Shown one piece after another: positions 1 through 10,350 of a DNA stretch of 64,000 bases; within the stretch, counting starts at the first letter, position 1; each line of letters begins with the position of its first letter. Origin of the DNA: Seison nebaliae. Its lineage: Eukaryota; Rotifera; Pararotatoria; Seisonacea; Seisonidae. A model generated the notes under the pieces. That model ran no database searches, was not told where the DNA came from, and was given only the letters and a program-made list of their open reading frames with translations. The DNA is taken from the NCBI GenBank assembly GCA_023231475.1, contig JALJEE010002620.1, forward strand, positions 1-64,000. Reading direction: 5' to 3'. Position numbers and translations under genes: made by a program.

Positions 1-506
1 TAGATGACGAAGAAACCGACAACGAGGAGGAAATTTATAGTACGACTGTAGAAACTCCAAAGGTCAGGAAAGAATTCGTCACGCTAGGCGAAGCTAGCAT
101 TATGTATGGAGAAACCAATATAAGTTGCAAAAGTTTGACAATGAAGATAAAAGTCAATTGAGTGCCAACAAACTTCTTGGTAGACACAGGCGCTACCGCC
201 ACTGTAATCAGCAGAGAATTGGCAAGAAAATTGAAATTAAGGACAAAACCACAAGCTGGCTTGAAAATAATAACAGCTAATGGAGCCATATGGCTCCAAC
301 GGCAAAATGGTTTCCATATGGAAATCGATGGAACGGCAAAAATAACAATATCCGTTGATAATGAAGATATTGAACTTGAAAGCATCGTAATAGAAAAAGC
401 TAACCATTGCTTAATGGGATACGACCTCATGCAGAAATTGAACATTATAATCGACGTGGCAAACCGAAAACTATTTTCAGAAAAACGCGAAGGTAGAACT
501 GTGTAG
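1..506 (+). mobile_element. LTR-retroelement fossil, retropepsin-like fragment
   Basis: A retroviral-type aspartic protease domain is readable at about 162-470. It has the active-site motif LVDTGAT near its start and a closing block GYDLMQKLNI typical of the C-terminal half of retropepsins of Ty3/gypsy-type elements. Acidic low-complexity coding sequence precedes it from base 1, as in the region between gag and protease. The left end lies outside the window. No reverse transcriptase, RNase H, integrase or terminal repeat is recognised to the right, so this is a broken remnant, probably old. It does not look like a host gene, although single-copy domesticated retropepsins exist and cannot be excluded. 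Confidence 0.65.
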
Positions 507-1055
507 AACTACCAGAAGTCTATACAGTAGAAAAAGCAAGTTCAAATGAAAAATGCAGAAAGTAGTTGCATAATGCAATAGCATTATTTGTTGTCCATGA
601 AAACTGTCCAGAATTCATTTTTCTTGAAATTCACAATATTTGAAGGATTTAGGATTTGAAAAGAGGAAATATTTACGATTACAACGCATTGTTCTACGTA
701 TTTTCTGACTATTGTTACTACTATTGTAAGATAGTTAGTTATATGATTCCATAGAATTTTAAAAAAAGAATGGTTTAATATTTTTATCATAATCCTTGTA
801 ACTAGTGCAGATGTACAATGACGTGATATAAGTGATAAAAATGATTTGGAAAAATCAACCGCAACTTCTTCGATCAGTTACAACATTCTATTAACATCGA
901 GTACGACAAGAAAATTATTCACTTATCCGACGGAATTGTTTTTAAATAATAAATAATATAATCGGATTGAATGTTTTGTGATACAACTCTATATTAATAA
1001 AATAACTGATATTAACCAACATCGTATATGCTTATCATTATTTTACAGAGTTCAT
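507..1055. other. Intergenic, no gene recognised
   Basis: AT-rich sequence between the retroelement fossil and the 3' end of the serine protease gene. A short stretch near 865-950 reads like a weak echo of a retropepsin C-terminal block and may belong to the same fossil. Otherwise I see nothing that supports a gene. Confidence 0.4.
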
Positions 1056-2420
1056 TTAATTTTTATTGATAATTCCTTGAATCCAACTTATATAATTCGG
1101 CAAGTTGGTATAAACACCGTAACCGTCGCAGTTAGTTGTTAATCCATAACTTGTGAGACCGTATAAAGTCCATTTTCCGTTTTCTTGTCGAGCCAATGGT
1201 CCACCACTATCGCCTCCACAAGAATCTTGGTTTTCATCCGGATCTCCAGCACATAACTGTGAAGTGGTTTCTGATGATGGTATGCTACAAGTGGCATCAG
1301 TTCTTGTATTGATTTCAACCGATCGTAAATCATTTGATGGTGCTCCAGTGCCATCTTCAATATACAAATTTCGAAGAAGGTGGTTAAGGATAATTTTTTG
1401 AAAATTAATTACGTATAACCTTCTGTTGTTCTTCCCCAACCAGATACTGTTACTTCATTATTTGCACCCAATTTAGTCGTACCCAAACACACGGGAGCAA
1501 TTCTATCCGTATAAGTCAAAGGACTTGATAATTTTATTAAGCTTATATCATTCACTAAACGTTGTTGAGTAGTTGTAAAACCAGAATGCTGCAAAGAAAA
1601 GATGAATTTTTATAAAAATAGAGCCAGAACTAAAATATCATTAACCGTAAAAGTTTTTGCAGATTTCTTCGTTACTTCTCCCGTATCAGGATCATCGATA
1701 TCACTGTTACCTGCTATTACTGTAATATCTCCAACACTGACAATAATTCAAAGTAAGAATATTTAAAAACAAAAAAAAATTAACGCATTTCTCAAACAAT
1801 GAGCGGCTGTTACTATCCAATACTCATTAATTATCGATCCACCACATAATCCAGTAATTCCTAATAGATATTGTGATAGAAAATATTCATATTTTTACTA
1901 ACCATTTTTAGTTATGAACAATGTAACAATATGTGGAACTGAAGTTGGTTGAACAACATTTCCATTAACTATTCTCGATTTAGCCGATCTTCCCACTCCA
2001 CAATCGATCGGAACTATTGAAAGACATTCAAAATTTGAATATTTACGGAGCATTTCGTGAAATTCTAACGAGAATTTGCTATGACATTTGCACTGTTACC
2101 AGTGACTGTTGTGTCAGACGCACTTGTTGCACTATTACTACTACTACTGCTACTTGCTGGAATAAAGTAAAATAAAAATATTCATAATAAAGGAAAACAA
2201 TCACTTGATCCATAAATTGCGGCAATGACTCCACCTATCACTGCTCCAACAAGCAATAACATGAGTAAACCGAAAATTCTAGAAAGATAAATATTGGCGA
2301 ATAATTTCAATTGATATCAAACAAGGCAGTAGGAATTCGTTTCTTACGAGGTTCTTGCACATAACCGAAATTATCATTGAATCCATAATAGTATAATGGG
2401 TAATCTGATATTGCATACAT
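1056..2420 (-). CDS. Type II transmembrane trypsin-like serine protease (S1A)
   Basis: Eight exons splice cleanly: 1056-1354, 1420-1588, 1646-1736, 1785-1860, 1903-2013, 2070-2156, 2205-2278, 2323-2420. They sum to 1005 nt, or 334 residues. The order is a short cytosolic N-terminus ending in a basic RKKR stretch, one membrane segment (about 2215-2275, GLLMLLLVGAVIGGVIAA), a Ser/Thr-rich stem (2070-2156), the propeptide cysteine CGVG, an activation site SR|IVNG, and the protease domain. The catalytic triad is complete: TAAHC (about 1800), DISL (about 1545) and GDSGGP (about 1210). Asp six residues before the active Ser (DSCGGDSGG) predicts cleavage after Arg/Lys. The basic residues before the membrane segment fit a type II, protease-outside topology. 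There are no LDLR, SRCR or CUB stem domains, so the stem is minimal. The physiological substrate cannot be inferred; the start is the only ATG that fits the frame of the membrane exon. Confidence 0.88.
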
Positions 2421-3125
2421 TATTCCTCAATAAATTTAAACTCATCAAATTTTCAAAACTTTAATTATTGGACATTTAATATCTTATCCAACTAACGCTT
2501 CTTTCGATTGTATGACGTGCCTCTTACGTCATACTAAAAGATTTGAATAATAATGTTTATTTTATCTACCAATTTCAATTGAGTTTCCTATTCCTATAAC
2601 CATCGTGTAGTCGATAGACATTAGCTAATCTGTATGTGTGACAAATCATGAAACTTAAATTTTCCTAAAATTATTACTGACCTCTTCAAGGAAAACATAT
2701 TAGTTAACATTCTAGAATTCAATTTTGTCATTTTATTAATTTTAACCAATAAATTTTAAAAAAATCTCCAAAAATATAATATACAAATTTTACTTGTAAG
2801 TAAAAATTTATTTGAATGGCAATTTCCAATTGATTAAAATATTTGCATTATAATACAATTATAAAATATATTTATCGATAACTATATCGCTAAAAGATAA
2901 CTTTCTCCAAAGCCATGTTCTTTTTATTAAGCCATTAATATTATTTTTAAATTAAACGAATTAAAGTCATTAAAAACAAATACTATAAAAACAATATATT
3001 ATATAAATTAATCAATATCATATTTGTAGAATGTTCAATTGAAACACACTTAAACGTCAAAAAATGGAGAATAATTTAATGGAGATTCCTTTAGGGATCG
3101 ATCGTCGTTGGTTCGGTGTACATAT
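2421..3125. other. Intergenic; upstream region of the serine protease gene
   Basis: No coding region is seen. The only structured element is a CRE-like inverted repeat at 2510-2534, listed separately. The 3' untranslated sequence of the 3126-4955 gene should also lie here. Confidence 0.5.
2510..2534. promoter_or_regulatory. Inverted pair of CRE/ATF-like half sites
   Basis: Two 9-bp arms, GTATGACGT (2510-2518) and ACGTCATAC (2526-2534), are perfect reverse complements separated by 7 nt. Each arm holds the TGACGT core of a CREB/ATF site. The pair sits 90 bp upstream of the serine protease start codon on the coding side of its promoter. Binding is inferred from the motif only. Confidence 0.4.
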
Positions 3126-4955
3126 TTAAATTTTACGAATTTTCACTTGATTAGAAATCTCCAGTCTCTTGTATGATGTAGGAGAAATTTTCCTTTTTGG
3201 TTCATTATAACCTTCAACTAAAACCGGTTTCACAATTTCTCGAAGTTGTTCAATATCTTTTCCATATGATACTTCTTCATGCCAAAATGTCTCGGTAATG
3301 ATGGCATTACTTAGCTCACTGCTATATTTACTAGATAGAACTCTTTTCAAATTTTTTACCTTATTCACATTATCATCATTTATTAAATACCATTCACTGA
3401 GTTCGGTAAACGATCTGACTATCGACATCGAATGACCTTCACCCTCAAAATATTTATTGCCAAATTTTATCGCTTTATTTCTCTTAATATTTTTCTTTGC
3501 TGCTTTCCGTCGATCGAACATCTCAATTACTGCAAGCATTTCATAATGTAATGCAGAATGAATAATATCTTTTATTTTCTTTTCAACCAGTTTAATCTGA
3601 TCCTCATTCAATTCATGAAGTTTATTCAAATCATATCTATTAAGTAATTCATTTCTACGCAATGAACGTATTTCGAATATATCATTAGTCCTTCTCATAC
3701 GAGAATTAAAAAGTTGGAAACCAAATGTCTTCGTTTCCAAACAGAAATGGAACGCGTATAGTTTATAAGACACTTTCTTATCATTTGAGTGGAAACCTCG
3801 AAATTGTTCTTGATTTATCAATTCGTTTCCATTCCATAAACGAGGAGATAATCTGGATCGATATGGTGAGAAAGTAATATTGTTTTGAGGAATTGGAAAG
3901 AAAATTTCATCGAGAATCGATTTTGTAATATTTTCATTCTCTTTTATTGTTTTAATTATGTTCTTGAACATTTTATCAATCTTTTTAATTGTACTTCGAG
4001 AAAGTTCAACAGTAAAATATTCGCCCAACCAACTACTTTCTGGAACAATAAAAATTTTCGGATAATCGAACTCTCTAACAATTTCACTACATTTCTCATT
4101 TACCCACGGTAAATGATCGAGTACTCTAGTGTTAAACAATTGATTGTTGAGAGAATCAAGATAATCTGATAATGTTCCATCTAAATTAATATAATGTTTC
4201 TGGACTTCTGCGGTTAAGAAATGTACGTGAAGTAAATGAATTGAAGGATAATAAGCAACAAAAGTGTTCTTTGGAAAAATTGAGAAAAGTTGAAAATTTC
4301 TCATTCGATGAATTTCTCCATTTTCAATGAAAATTATTTGTGCAGTTTCATTCCTCTCAATATCATCGGGTCCCAGAAACAGATGATGAATTAGAAAACT
4401 TAACGAGTTACTTAATTGCATTTGCAATTGACTCGATTGTAAAAATTTAAGAATATGTTTACATATTTCTCCTTGGATCATTGAAGAGTTTTGTGTTTGA
4501 TTTTTTCTTTTAACTATTTTTTCGGGATCATTCTTTTTGAAAGAAACTAATTTATAGAAATTATGTAGACAAAAACTTTCATTCCCAATATTTCCTTGGG
4601 AAGATGAATATCCATGAGAATATCGATCAGTTTTGTGCATTCCTCTTAATGTCAATACTTCATGCTTTAAAAACGTGTATGGAAAATGTGAAGGTAATTT
4701 GTAAATGTTGAAATATTCCGTAAAATTAATTCTGTTTAACAAATTACAAGTATCTCCTCGACATTCATTATTCTCCCATAGCTTTCTTAACAGAAAAGGA
4801 GAGAACATTATTATCTGCAGACAAGATATTGATAAACATTGTCCAAATGTATTACGAATAGCTGGTGGTGGAAGAAAAGGATTTCTAATTTCATCATTCT
4901 CTGATTCATCTTTCTCCAAATCGCCCTCTATAATCCTAGTTTTTCTTGTTAACAT
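3126..4955 (-). CDS. Unrecognised 609-residue protein
   Basis: A single uninterrupted reading frame of 609 residues starts at the ATG at 4955. I do not recognise a family. The protein starts with an acidic, basic-flanked leader and a PPPAIRNTFGQ segment. It is then a mix of aromatic- and Leu-rich blocks suggesting a folded globular protein rather than a low-complexity one, and ends in a basic tail. A Lys/Arg-rich stretch (RRKAAKKNIKRNK) lies near residue 480. There is no signal peptide or clear membrane segment. Lack of introns is unusual beside its neighbours. The start codon is 338 bp from the divergent mRpL44 start, so the two probably share a bidirectional promoter. Length, good codon continuity and absence of repeats argue that it is real and expressed. 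It could be the terminal coding exon of a longer gene. Confidence 0.7.
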   Translation of the reverse strand: MLTRKTRIIEGDLEKDESENDEIRNPFLPPPAIRNTFGQCLSISCLQIIMFSPFLLRKLWENNECRGDTCNLLNRINFTEYFNIYKLPSHFPYTFLKHEVLTLRGMHKTDRYSHGYSSSQGNIGNESFCLHNFYKLVSFKKNDPEKIVKRKNQTQNSSMIQGEICKHILKFLQSSQLQMQLSNSLSFLIHHLFLGPDDIERNETAQIIFIENGEIHRMRNFQLFSIFPKNTFVAYYPSIHLLHVHFLTAEVQKHYINLDGTLSDYLDSLNNQLFNTRVLDHLPWVNEKCSEIVREFDYPKIFIVPESSWLGEYFTVELSRSTIKKIDKMFKNIIKTIKENENITKSILDEIFFPIPQNNITFSPYRSRLSPRLWNGNELINQEQFRGFHSNDKKVSYKLYAFHFCLETKTFGFQLFNSRMRRTNDIFEIRSLRRNELLNRYDLNKLHELNEDQIKLVEKKIKDIIHSALHYEMLAVIEMFDRRKAAKKNIKRNKAIKFGNKYFEGEGHSMSIVRSFTELSEWYLINDDNVNKVKNLKRVLSSKYSSELSNAIITETFWHEEVSYGKDIEQLREIVKPVLVEGYNEPKRKISPTSYKRLEISNQVKIRKI

Positions 4956-5293
4956 TAAACCTTAAGCTTACTGACACTAAAAACAATTTCTAAGACTATC
5001 TAATAACATAAAGAACAGTAAGAACTAAAATTTAAGAATGAAAAATGTAAATGAAAAACAAAATGTTAAGCAATTTGTTCTTGTCAAAAAAAAAAAATAA
5101 ACTAATTTCAATAGTGGAAACAATTAAGATTTGTCATAAATTGCCTTAACAATTTCCATATTTTGATTTACATTACAATTTTATAGTGAAATTGAAAATT
5201 TTTCAACTTGAACGATTAATATATATATATTAAAAGTGTAAATTCATTTAAACTATTTAAATAGTTGGCATCGGTTATAGTATCCTCAGTGAA
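4956..5293. promoter_or_regulatory. Presumed bidirectional promoter
   Basis: This 338-bp gap separates two divergently transcribed genes. It is very AT-rich, with an A-run near 5086 and a (TA)n stretch at about 5218-5232. No specific factor site is recognised. The role as a shared promoter is inferred from gene orientation. Confidence 0.4.
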
Positions 5294-6112
5294 ATGCCGA
5301 GAATCAATCACTTGAAGAATGCTAAAGGTACTGGTCCACATGCCTGGTGGCGATATGGTTATCTTCGTCAATTATATCGTCGAAGAGAACAAGCAGGTCC
5401 GGAAATCGAATTATTGAGATCTCAACAAACCAATTGGAATACTGTAGCAGAATTATCAGCTCTAAATGAAAGATTTGGTTTCAACAAGAGAATTATCAAT
5501 GAAAAATTTATCCATCAATCTCTATCGAAAAAGAAAGAGGAGATACAATTGAAAAAAATCGAAAGTTTCTTAAATGAAATGTGTAAAGAAGTATTTCCTA
5601 AATTGCCGAACAACAGACGAGATCGTTTAGTGGATTATCTTTGTAAGAATGAAACTTTGAAACAAATCGGAACTGATTATCATTTACATTCACTTCTTCC
5701 TAAAGGTGAAGATGTTTCTCTTATTATGATGTCACTTTTGGAGATATTATCGAAAGAATATGACGATGAATCGTTGAAGAGATTTTTAGTGAATTTCCAA
5801 TTGAAACGATTGATGGATGAAGATATAATTGATATCGTTATCGATTCGATTGATGATGGAAAATCAATAATGAAAGATTTATATGGAAATGAGTTAGAAC
5901 GACGATTAATTCATCGATGTATAAATGGAATTTATTCTTCTTTCATCATTGGACAATATGTTAATAGGAAGTTAGTGGGAGAAGGTTGTGGTGCTAGTTT
6001 GATGGAAGCGGAAGAGAATTCATTAATAGATGGAGTTATTCGTCATTTCGAATTGGATCTTTCCAATAATTTTCGTTTACATCGTTTACTTATGAGAAAT
6101 TTGAATAAATAA
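5294..6112 (+). CDS. mRpL44: Mitochondrial ribosomal protein L44 (mL44)
   Basis: A single-exon protein of 272 residues. The N-terminal block (HAWWRYGYLRQLYRRRE...GPE) resembles the mL44 lead-in. It is followed by an RNase III-like helical domain without the acidic catalytic signature of active RNase III (roughly residues 35-195). The C-terminus is a double-stranded RNA binding fold (about residues 205-260) with FIIGQYVNRKLVGEG followed by GASLMEAEE, the layout typical of mL44. In the family this protein is part of the large mitoribosomal subunit near the exit-tunnel side. In-frame sequence upstream has a stop before any other ATG, so 5294 is the start. A classical mitochondrial presequence is not obvious. 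The gene ends only 9 bp from the stop codon of the convergent xylosyltransferase gene. Confidence 0.82.
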   Translation: MPRINHLKNAKGTGPHAWWRYGYLRQLYRRREQAGPEIELLRSQQTNWNTVAELSALNERFGFNKRIINEKFIHQSLSKKKEEIQLKKIESFLNEMCKEVFPKLPNNRRDRLVDYLCKNETLKQIGTDYHLHSLLPKGEDVSLIMMSLLEILSKEYDDESLKRFLVNFQLKRLMDEDIIDIVIDSIDDGKSIMKDLYGNELERRLIHRCINGIYSSFIIGQYVNRKLVGEGCGASLMEAEENSLIDGVIRHFELDLSNNFRLHRLLMRNLNK

Positions 6113-6121
6113 AATTTTATT

Positions 6122-8653
6122 TTATGCTTCTAAATTTATTTCATTCAATTTCAAATAATTCCAAGAACAATTATTGGAGAATGATGAAATTAAATTTAAA
6201 TTTTCAATTTTCTTCCTCAATTCCCAATCGGAATTCTCATCAATTCTCATTTGACAATAATTGACATCGAATAAATTTCTCTCATAATATTTGGGAGTAT
6301 TTTGATGAAAATAATAAAAATATTGAAAGAATAATCCCAGCCAATTATCATCAATCCAAATTTCGAATATAATTCGAATTATATTCCCTGAAATATTTCC
6401 CATCAATTCAATTTCATCAATCAAAATTATCGATCTAGAATAAATTTCCGTTTGATTCGTTTCCAATTGAATGAGTTGTCCTTCTTTAATAATTTGATTC
6501 AATTCTCCATTCTCTTCTTTCAAACGTATTCGATAAGGAATATTCTCCTTCTTCATTTGGATCGATGTTATCCAGAGAACTAATGTCAATACTCGATATC
6601 GATTAATGATAGACAAAGGAATTTTTGATTTGAACGAATTGGAATGATAATCATAATCATAACCAAATCTGAATGATCTCAATTTGAACCATCCATTCTT
6701 CAAATCGAATATTTGAGAATTCAATTTGAAATTCTTTTGAGAATAAGTTAAATTGAGGAAAATGATGGAAATCAATTGACATCGTCTGATATGAGGGAAG
6801 AATATTCTCTCTTTAATTTCACTGAACAAATTAAATTGGAAGATGTATGATTGAAAATGATCTAAATTGAACAACTTTAACAATTTCATATTTGTCAAAT
6901 AGAAAAAATGATTTTTATTCATTTCCATTTTTATCCTCAATTTTCCATCAATCTTCCAATTGATGATATTGAATCGTTTTCTAATGATCTTTAAGAAAAT
7001 GTTATAGAATAATAAATCCGTTTCTTTTTCATTCGATTGTACGAATGTTTTCATTTGTAATCGATTCTTCATTTTTCTTAATCGAAAAATGACGAAATTT
7101 ATGATTTGTTGACTTTTTTCCTCGTCGAATTTCCTCGCCAACAAATAACCGTGGTTCTTCAATAGACTGTTCACAATCACTTGATCTGTCAATTGTTTAT
7201 TATGGAAATTCGTTAGAGAATTCCAAGTGAAAGTTTTCGGCGATTTCCCACAAACTTCACTTCGATATTGATTCCGTTTGAGACAATGTTTCTGATTCAT
7301 CTCCTTCTGATCGTCGATATTCCAATAAATAAATCTCAAATTATTTCCAATAACATTCTCACAATATCTCGTATTATATGTCACTAAATGGAAAAATGTC
7401 TAATTTTAATTGAATTATGAAAAATTGAATTATTAAGAAGGAAAAGAAACTTCTGAAGACATAAAACTATTTAAAGAGAATTTATAAAATTTGGAAACTA
7501 TCGAAAATTCTTTTTGAAAATTCTCGACTAAATATTCGATGAAATTTTTATTCAAAATAAACCAATCACTTCCACCTTCTAATAGGAAACCTGTTCAGAT
7601 GAAAAATGATAATTAATAAATAATTTAGAAAAAATTTTTAAATTTTCAACCGAAAGGGAAAGATCGATAATGGTCATGAATAACTTTCTCTTTTTCATGA
7701 TTCTCTCTGATCGAGAACGATATGGCTTGTGTTTGATAGAACTTGATAATTTGTTCGTTCAAATCATTCTTCTTCGTTTGATGAGATGATAAGAAATTCT
7801 TTTTTTTATTTACACATAGAAAATGTTGGATATATTCCAACGATTTCATGGGCAGATCAGATTCACTTAAATTAATGATAAAATTCCATGAAATATTTAG
7901 ATGAGTGATAATGTAATTGAATGAATAAAATTGCATTTCCAATATGGACATGCCTCCCCAAAGACAATTGAAACGACGTGGAAGGAAATAAATATTTGAA
8001 TATTTCTTCAGACGAAATTTGAACTCCCACAAATCATCTCCCAATTTCTCGTCGAGATGAATCAGATAAAGATGTTGAAATGAGTAAATGAGTTTTAATA
8101 AATTTATCATTTGTTGAGTTCGATGAGTTGAGAATTGGAGAAAGAAAATTATACGAAAATTCTTATCAGAACAATTTGTAATTTTATAATTTTGAATGAG
8201 TTCTTTAATATCGGATGAGATGACGGAATTGGATCGATATGAAGTTTTTAATATTGTGAATAAGTTTTTCGATTTTACAAGTGTCTCATTATCACTTGTC
8301 GATAATAATTCGTTAGAACAGAAACAACTTTTTTGAGAAAGTAATTTCTCATTTTCCAGATGATGATATGTTTCTTTTGTCCAATATGCAAATTTTGAAT
8401 GGAATGTGAAACAAATTCTCGCACAGAATTCAAACGATTTTGCATCATTTTTAATTAATCGATCGATATCTGATTTGATCAATTTGAAGGAAAATAATTT
8501 TTTCGTGTCATTGGAATGAAGTGGAACATTCTCTCTGATGATTTGCCATGATGAACCTGTTCGGAATAATTCACATTCACCACCAAATAAGAATTGATTT
8601 GTGAGAATTGGTGGATAATTAATTAATAATATGATCAATAATTCACTAAACAT
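6122..8653 (-). CDS. oxt: Peptide O-xylosyltransferase (GT14)
   Basis: Three exons, 7651-8653, 7451-7590 and 6122-7399, give 2421 nt and 806 residues. Introns are 60 and 51 nt with GT..AG ends. The enzyme adds xylose to serine, starting glycosaminoglycan chains on proteoglycans in the Golgi. Family marks include FLQFSTHRTQQM, LIHLDEK, a WGGMSILEM block, INLSESDLP, and GGSDWF across the first splice. ETFFHL followed by a Cys-rich NNLRF region across the second splice matches the usual SFFHT..NNLR segment. The N-terminus is hydrophobic (LLIILLINYPP), serving as signal or anchor. A Cys-containing segment ending CFC before the GT domain may be a divergent WSC domain. The C-terminal half is rich in Asn, Lys and Ile and diverged. 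The 3' end abuts mRpL44. Confidence 0.88.
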
Positions 8654-9423
8654 GTTTGGGAATTATGAATAAGCATTCACTATTTTATTTCATTCTCACA
8701 TAATATTCTCATTCATCCATTGTGCAACTGTTAGAATTTATAATGAGACTTAATCATTCAGAAAGATCGTAACAGAGAATTTATGTGTTGAAATATTCCC
8801 ATTAATCTCTTTTACATTTCCATTAGTTTCACAAGGAAATTTTCTGTGGAGACTTCATTAGACATATCTTTCTACTCTTTGTTTTCATTTTCGACAATAG
8901 AAATGATTAATAACAATAACCAATTATGTGTTGGATGAATTACATTTCTCTCATTTTATTATTGAATTGATTAATTGAGAAATTTTTTATGGAATCATTT
9001 TAAGCTTAAATTCAAATTATTACCATGTTTATCTATATATATATATATAATATATAAATTCATATAAAAATGTTAAGTCTTCTTAATGGTCATTAAGCTT
9101 CGAATGGATAAAAGGAAGAGATCTTATATTCATATTATTAAAATTGATTTTATCTTATTTTATGGGGCAATTTGATGAATATAAATTATTTTAATATAAA
9201 TTTCTAAAAATTTCTATGGAAACTGTTTGGGGATAAATGATTGATATGTATTGATTGGGAAAATAAAATTGAGTTTATCAATTAGGGGGGAAAATTTATT
9301 GTTTTTTTTGTTTCATTAACAATTTCAATTGATTTGAAGTCAAATCTATTTTTTGTTCTTTCTCCTCAATTTACTTTCAACTTATTTTAGTTATTATTAC
9401 ATCAATTCTTCTTTTTGTCCATA
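8654..9423. other. Intergenic, no gene recognised
   Basis: AT-rich sequence between the xylosyltransferase start and the 9424 gene, with a short (TA)n run at about 9034-9048. It must hold the promoters of both flanking, divergent genes. No recognisable regulatory motif or RNA gene is seen. Confidence 0.5.
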
Positions 9424-9900
9424 ATGAATACAAAGTGCCTTGTTGATCGGTGTGGTGCACCCAAACCAAGGTTAAGGGGAGAAGAATTATTGAGATATTT
9501 ACCGCAAGTTCGTCATGATAAAGAAGCTTTCGACGATGTTTGTGATTATAGTAGAAAGACGAGACACGTGAGAGATGAGAATTATCCAGGAAGAATGGCC
9601 GAAATGGCACAAAAAAGTAATATTCCATGTATGCATGAAACGATGAGATTTTGTCAAAAACCGAAAATTATGAAAGTCTCTAAATGTACAGGACCGATAG
9701 TGGACGATGAGATATCGTTGTCTGACAGTCTCCGCAAAGACATCGACCAATATAACACAACTGACAAGTCGAACATGAGTTCCCTATTGGCCAGTTTCAT
9801 CTACAACGTCAGTAATACAAATGGTGCTATCGATGTGACGGTACGGAAAAGGGAACTAGAAAAATTAGGAAAGTCGTGTAGGAATCCGTGTTGTCCATAA
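9424..9900 (+). CDS. Unrecognised Cys-rich small protein
   Basis: A single-exon protein of 158 residues starts at ATG 9424 (MNTKCLVDRCG). I do not recognise it. It has nine cysteines spread along the chain, including a terminal PCCP and internal CLVDRC, NIPC, RFC and SKC. There is no signal peptide and no membrane segment, so it is probably intracellular despite its cysteines. A central acidic/Ser part (VDDEISLSDSL) precedes a basic C-terminal part (VRKRELEKLGKSCR). Base composition is noticeably less AT-rich than the flanks, which supports coding under selection. Metal binding is possible but not shown. It stands alone between divergent and downstream genes. Confidence 0.6.
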   Translation: MNTKCLVDRCGAPKPRLRGEELLRYLPQVRHDKEAFDDVCDYSRKTRHVRDENYPGRMAEMAQKSNIPCMHETMRFCQKPKIMKVSKCTGPIVDDEISLSDSLRKDIDQYNTTDKSNMSSLLASFIYNVSNTNGAIDVTVRKRELEKLGKSCRNPCCP

Positions 9901-10350
9901 CTTGTTACTACTGAATTGGAGGAGCAGATTGACAGATGAATTTTATTTTATATGTTAAATTTTCCAGAGACATAAGTGTAAATATATCATTTGATGGCAG
10001 TGTGTTTAGATCTACATTTCTCCATTTTAGCAAATAAAACAGAGGTTGACTACTCTTGATCTAATTTTCTAATCCTTCTATCAATACGAGAGAGCAGTTA
10101 GAATGATTGACTATCGTCAACTCATCTTCTCACTTTCATTTCTCTCTCCCTCCCCATTTCCATACATTTCTGTATCCGTATCATATTCAACATTTCTATA
10201 TCACACTAGAATGAAAGTGTTTGTCTAATGAGAATTAAGAGGTCTTATCAAAGAATCATGATCATTACCTTCTTAATTAGTCGAAAGATTAACTGATCAT
10301 ATCTAGCTTTGTTTCTCACTTCCATTCCCAACATAATACCATCAAGAACA
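9901..10350. other. Intergenic; 5' region of the myosin gene
   Basis: No gene is seen. A pyrimidine-rich tract lies at about 10126-10160, a possible 5'UTR or promoter feature of the myosin gene. The myosin start codon follows at 10351. Confidence 0.4.
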
